Of a DNA stretch of 8,533 nt, positions 6,301 to 8,533 are shown piece by piece (within the stretch, counting starts at the first letter, position 1; every line of letters begins with the position of its first letter). Below the pieces are notes generated by a model. It worked only from the letters and a program-made list of their open reading frames with translations, ran no database searches and had not been told where the DNA came from. The DNA lies in assembly GCA_017993025.1 (NCBI GenBank), contig JAGONL010000030.1:1-8533 (forward strand). Reading direction: 5' to 3'. The stretch is from Candidatus Saccharimonadota bacterium. GTDB lineage: Bacteria > Patescibacteriota > Saccharimonadia > Saccharimonadales > SZUA-47. The translations under genes were made by a program, and so were the position numbers.

Positions 6301-6750
6301 CTAGATTTTTTTAACTTTTCCGTTTAAAACTGTGTATATACCAGCCGGCAGAGTTTGCGCGCAAGCAACTGCCATCCCTAGGTTAAAATCTGCTTCTGAC
6401 TCGTAGAATTTTTCTGGCAACATTGACCCCGTCAGGACGATTGTTTTGTCGTTAATACCCTTTAAAGCCTCTGCCGTTGTTTCTATTGTATCTGTACCGT
6501 GAGTAATAACAATTTTATCTTCAGTTAACGACTGAATTTTATTAAAAACGTCTCTTCTATCCTGATCGGTAATATCTAGACTGTCTTTTTTAAGTAATTG
6601 CAATATTTCATATTCAAACAACGGTTTAGCTTTTCTAAGTATTGTTTCAACCGCTGGATTACCTATTTTAAATTCGTATCCATGATTTGTCTCGCCTTGC
6701 GGATAATCTTTATCAATCGTTCCGCCGGTTTGTATAAAAACTATCTTCAT
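6301..6750 (-). CDS. single-domain asparaginase-type protein (N-terminal domain only)
   Basis: This 149-aa protein corresponds to the N-terminal, catalytic half of type I/II L-asparaginases, which are usually 320-350 aa and hydrolyse asparagine to aspartate and ammonia. The key motifs are present: T-G-G-T-I (8-12) with nucleophile Thr11, Ser57 in the substrate loop, H-G-T-D-T (84-88) with Thr86 and Asp87, and Lys102 in D-K-T-I-V before T-G-S-M. These match Thr12, Ser58, Thr89, Asp90 and Lys162 of the E. coli type II enzyme. The C-terminal domain, which completes the active site from a neighbouring subunit in known enzymes, is absent. Only 45 bases separate the TAG stop from the next gene, so there is no decayed remainder. 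This argues for a stable short form rather than a recent truncation. Whether it acts on asparagine, glutamine or another amide is open. The ATG at 6750 has no Shine-Dalgarno sequence. Confidence 0.88.
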   Translation of the reverse strand: MKIVFIQTGGTIDKDYPQGETNHGYEFKIGNPAVETILRKAKPLFEYEILQLLKKDSLDITDQDRRDVFNKIQSLTEDKIVITHGTDTIETTAEALKGINDKTIVLTGSMLPEKFYESEADFNLGMAVACAQTLPAGIYTVLNGKVKKI

Positions 6751-6756
6751 ACAAAT

Positions 6757-6762
6757 AGTGTA
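6757..6762 (-). promoter_or_regulatory. possible -10 element of the asparaginase-type gene
   Basis: Minus-strand TACACT (6757-6762, 4/6 match) ends six bases before the ATG at 6750, which would give a leaderless transcript. No convincing -35 or extended element accompanies it. An overlapping alternative, TATGGT a few bases further upstream, would give a leader of about nine bases. Confidence 0.3.
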
Positions 6763-6801
6763 CTACCATAGAGGCAGGTTTTTGATTTAAAAGATGAATA
6801 T

Positions 6802-7236
6802 CTATTCTAGAGATGTTTGAGGCGCAGTTACAGGCACTTCGTATTGAACAATGATTTCTTCTGGGAGTCCGCTTGATACAACACTTGGATGAAGTAAAGG
6901 GCTACCTGACTCAGTCATTAGCTCTACGCCTACGTCTAGATTATTATTAGCACTTACGCTAACAACTTTTCCGCCCGCAACATTGGCCCAAAAAAGACCA
7001 CCAGTTTTAGAAGCTTCTTCAGTCTTACCTTGTATTGCATAAATTACTGTTGTAATTCCTAAAGCTACAGAACCAAATTTTAGTATTCGAGATACGATTT
7101 TTTCGTAATTTCCAATGCTTAGGTGTTTTTCACCCTTTCTAAAGAGAGCTTGTTCACGCTCCGCAGTAGATAAATCTTGTACTTGTTCAATGTGCTCCCT
7201 AAGAACTCTTTCTTTTCGAGAAGTAGTAAATATCAT
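6802..7236 (-). CDS. hypothetical single-pass membrane protein, 144 aa
   Basis: I do not recognise this protein. The first 48 residues are charged and helical (many Arg, Lys and Glu) and likely cytoplasmic. A single hydrophobic segment spans about 51-69 and is followed by an outer part of about 75 residues with Gly, Ser, Val and Asn typical of a beta-rich fold. The positive charges before the segment predict N-in, C-out topology. No catalytic motif or cysteine is present. The ATG at 7236 has no Shine-Dalgarno sequence, but a good promoter ends seven bases upstream. The gene lies between metK and the asparaginase-type gene with spacers of 46 and 51 bases, and it ends in TAG. Its anchored topology resembles that of the two FKBP proteins, but it shares no visible sequence with them. 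Confidence 0.78.
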   Translation of the reverse strand: MIFTTSRKERVLREHIEQVQDLSTAEREQALFRKGEKHLSIGNYEKIVSRILKFGSVALGITTVIYAIQGKTEEASKTGGLFWANVAGGKVVSVSANNNLDVGVELMTESGSPLLHPSVVSSGLPEEIIVQYEVPVTAPQTSLE

Positions 7237-7243
7237 AAACTTT

Positions 7244-7272
7244 ATTGTATCACATTATTCATTATACGTAAA
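7244..7272 (-). promoter_or_regulatory. promoter of the 144-aa membrane protein gene, leaderless
   Basis: Minus-strand TTTACG (7267-7272, 4/6 match) is 17 bases from TACAAT (7244-7249, 5/6 match). The -10 ends seven bases before the ATG at 7236, so the predicted first base is at or next to the A of ATG. A second TATAAT-like box lies inside the spacer at 7261-7266 but is too far from the start to explain it as well. Confidence 0.65.
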
Positions 7273-7282
7273 GTTTATTTAG

Positions 7283-8392
7283 TTATATTTTAGCTATCTG
7301 CTCCCACGGTAGTCCAGCTTTTCCGAAGTGACCGTAGGCAGTTGTCTTTGAGTAGATTGGTCTTTTTAGGTCAAGTCCTTCTACAATTCCCTTTACTGAA
7401 GTATCTAGTAGTTCGTCTACAAACTTCTGAATCTCGTTAAGTGGCTTTGTCTCTGTTCCAAAAGTATCAAATGCTTGCATCATTGGGTCTGCACGTCCGA
7501 TAACGTAGGCTAGTGCTACTTCGCACCTGTCTGCAAGTCCTGCAGATACTATGTTTTTTGCAATGTAGCGCGCTGCATAGGCTGCAGAGCGGTCTACCTT
7601 GCTGGGGTCTTTGCCGGAAAAGGCTCCACCGCCTACACGAGCATAACCACCGTAACCATCAACCACTATCTTGCGTCCTGTTAACCCAGCATCTGTGTCG
7701 GGGCCAGGAATATGCCAAAGTCCAGTTCCGTTTACTACAACTTGAGCGTCCGTAACTGCATAACCATATTCTTTTAAAACAACGTCAATTACTTCAGACT
7801 TTACGACTTTAAAGACATCTTTCTCGTCAGTTTGCTCGTCGTGAGCAACAGCCATGACAACTTTTTCAATCCCCGTCGGTTTATGATTTTCATAGGCGAC
7901 AGTTACTTGGCTTTTACCATCAGGTCGCAAAAAAGCTATTTCACCAGATTCGCGCTTGGCGTCCAATGTGCGTGTCAATGCGTGTGCTAATGTGATTGGC
8001 AGTGGCATAAGTTCAGGTGTTTCATTGCAAGCGTAGCCAAACATCATGCCTTGGTCACCGGCACCATCAGCATCGACACCCATAGCAATTTCTGGTGATT
8101 GTTGGTGAATATTATTATCTATTGGTGATTCATGCGAAAAGTTCCAGTCAGGGTTTGTATATCCAAGGCGCTTTATAGTGTCGCGGACAATAGCTTCAAA
8201 ATCTACCTTAGCACTAGTTTTAATCTCACCAAAAAGTCCAATTTTATTAGCTCCTACAATTGTCTCTAACCCCGCACGGGCATTAGGGTCTTTTGCTAGT
8301 AATGCATCTAAAATTGCGTCGCTAACTGCGTCAGCAACCTTATCTGGGTGTCCAGCAGCCACAGACTCACTTGTAAATAATTTATAACTCAT
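7283..8392 (-). CDS. metK: S-adenosylmethionine synthetase (methionine adenosyltransferase)
   Basis: MetK makes S-adenosylmethionine from methionine and ATP, releasing phosphate and pyrophosphate, in the cytoplasm, usually as a tetramer. The 369-aa protein starting MSYKLFTSES carries the family signatures: G-H-P-D-K (14-18) with the catalytic His15, Asp17 and Lys18; G-A-G-D-Q-G (111-116); T-G-R-K (238-241); and the G-G-G-A-F-S-G-K-D-P-S-K-V-D-R-S motif (254-269) that holds the triphosphate. The C terminus T-A-Y-G-H-F-G is also typical. Length is slightly below the usual 380-400. The ATG at 8392 is chosen because MetK proteins begin right before the S-E-S-V-x-x-G-H-P-D-K stretch. An in-frame GTG at 8425 would start inside the riboswitch terminator and add 11 unrelated residues. 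Expression should be switched off when SAM is plentiful by the S-box riboswitch just upstream. Confidence 0.98.
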   Translation of the reverse strand: MSYKLFTSESVAAGHPDKVADAVSDAILDALLAKDPNARAGLETIVGANKIGLFGEIKTSAKVDFEAIVRDTIKRLGYTNPDWNFSHESPIDNNIHQQSPEIAMGVDADGAGDQGMMFGYACNETPELMPLPITLAHALTRTLDAKRESGEIAFLRPDGKSQVTVAYENHKPTGIEKVVMAVAHDEQTDEKDVFKVVKSEVIDVVLKEYGYAVTDAQVVVNGTGLWHIPGPDTDAGLTGRKIVVDGYGGYARVGGGAFSGKDPSKVDRSAAYAARYIAKNIVSAGLADRCEVALAYVIGRADPMMQAFDTFGTETKPLNEIQKFVDELLDTSVKGIVEGLDLKRPIYSKTTAYGHFGKAGLPWEQIAKI

Positions 8393-8397
8393 AAAAT

Positions 8398-8435
8398 AAA
8401 AAATCCCTTCTCTTTGAGGTTGCACTCAGGAAAGG
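8398..8435 (-). terminator. riboswitch terminator hairpin with T run; overlaps the metK ribosome-binding region
   Basis: On the minus strand CCTTTC (8435-8430) pairs with GAAGGG (8410-8405), and TGAG (8428-8425) pairs with CTCA (8418-8415) around the loop TGCAAC, with a small internal loop. One A and then six T (8403-8398) follow, as in an intrinsic terminator. The start codon lies only five bases after the T run. GAAGGG is also the only ribosome-binding-like sequence before the ATG, 12 bases upstream, so the terminator stem would hide it as well. Confidence 0.68.
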
Positions 8436-8466
8436 ATGTTGCAATTGCAAATATCTTTCCTGAGTG
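8423..8466 (-). other. riboswitch antiterminator hairpin
   Basis: CACTCAGGAAAG (8423-8434) and CTTTCCTGAGTG (8455-8466), written on the plus strand, form a perfect 12-bp inverted repeat. The loop includes the palindrome TTGCAATTGCAA (8439-8450), which can add four more pairs. One arm overlaps the 3' side of aptamer stem P4 and the P1 region. The other overlaps the 5' side of the terminator. The stem can therefore form only when the aptamer is empty, and it then prevents the terminator, as in known S-box leaders. Confidence 0.75.
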
Positions 8467-8533
8467 GTTATGCTCAGGCTAGATTTGGCACCGTTGCATA
8501 ATTGCTGGTTGCCGGTAAGCTGTTAACGGGCTA
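8451..8533 (-). ncRNA. SAM-I (S-box) riboswitch aptamer, 5' end cut by window
   Basis: The leader RNA of metK binds S-adenosylmethionine. The S-box core is recognisable on the minus strand: ACCGGCAACC (8507-8516), P3 as GCA-ATTA-TGC (8496-8505), then ACGGTGCCAAAT (8483-8494), and P4 as CCTGAG (8473-8478) with CTCAGG (8459-8464) around an 8-base loop. AAAGATAT (8451-8458) would be the 3' arm of P1, and its 5' partner should lie beyond the window edge together with the first part of P2 and the promoter. With the antiterminator and terminator next to it, the design predicts premature stop of metK transcription when SAM is high. This is a known family, recognised from conserved bases and gene context. 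Confidence 0.9.

Noticed and set aside
6301..6750. Asparaginase-type gene as a decayed pseudogene.
   Set aside because: All N-domain catalytic residues are kept, there is no remnant of a C-terminal domain in the 45-bp spacer, and the next gene has its own promoter. A one-domain functional form is more likely.
1487..8387. Several plus-strand open frames of 60-80 codons opposite or inside genes (for example 1487-1669, 2966-3202, 7513-7755, 8178-8387).
   Set aside because: They lie antisense to well-supported genes, their predicted peptides look like reverse-frame shadows, and none has a convincing promoter or ribosome-binding site.
8393..8425. Upstream in-frame GTG start for metK at 8425, adding 11 residues.
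   Set aside because: It lies inside the riboswitch terminator, and the added residues are unlike MetK N termini, which begin just before the S-E-S-V motif. The ATG at 8392 fits the family.
1..8533. Alternative genetic code (UGA recoded), as in some CPR lineages.
   Set aside because: No in-frame TGA was found in any gene, and proteins have full expected lengths with the standard code. The lack of TGA stops in nine genes is too small a sample to mean more.
1..8533. CRISPR arrays, insertion sequences, prophage genes, tRNA or rRNA genes.
   Set aside because: No regularly spaced repeats, transposase or phage motifs, or RNA-gene signatures were seen on either strand.

Overview
The window looks like chromosomal DNA from a small-genome bacterium. 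The best guess is a member of the Patescibacteria/CPR, perhaps Candidatus Saccharibacteria, but this is an inference. It rests on AT-rich composition, compact gene packing, a one-domain (half-size) asparaginase, several proteins without a recognisable family, and a simple monoderm-style set of exported, membrane-anchored FKBP isomerases. All nine genes with a visible stop end in TAA (seven) or TAG (two), none in TGA. None contains an in-frame TGA, so UGA recoding is not supported. No mobile element, CRISPR array, rRNA or tRNA was seen.

Layout. Nine of the ten genes lie on the minus strand, so the reading order runs from high to low coordinates. At the right edge a SAM-I (S-box) riboswitch, cut by the window end, precedes metK (S-adenosylmethionine synthetase). 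Then follow a 144-aa single-pass membrane protein of unknown function, a 149-aa asparaginase-type domain protein, a membrane-anchored FKBP peptidyl-prolyl isomerase, and an aspartate/aromatic-type class I aminotransferase. The one plus-strand gene, a 142-aa acidic unknown protein, converges on the aminotransferase across a hairpin-containing spacer (4240-4369). It diverges from an ABC exporter half-transporter across a 119-bp two-way promoter region (3692-3810). Downstream of the ABC gene come a 245-aa unknown protein, a second membrane-anchored FKBP isomerase, and a glutaredoxin-like CxxC protein that runs off the left edge.

How it works together. metK has the clearest regulation: the aptamer, a 12-bp antiterminator and a terminator hairpin that also carries the only ribosome-binding-like sequence. 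The other genes look mostly like single transcription units rather than one operon. Five consecutive-gene spacers are 45-51 bp, about the length of one bacterial promoter. In several of them a -35/-10 pair can be read with the -10 box ending only 6-9 bases before the ATG, which predicts leaderless or nearly leaderless mRNAs. Genes with longer spacers (the glutaredoxin, the first FKBP, the 142-aa gene) or a shifted -10 (the aminotransferase) instead carry Shine-Dalgarno sequences. The two FKBPs and the glutaredoxin suggest a role in folding and thiol chemistry of exported proteins, but only by family. No previously undescribed multi-gene system is evident. The most distinctive features are the promoter-sized spacers with predicted leaderless starts, the riboswitch with overlapping control elements, and the unassigned proteins.
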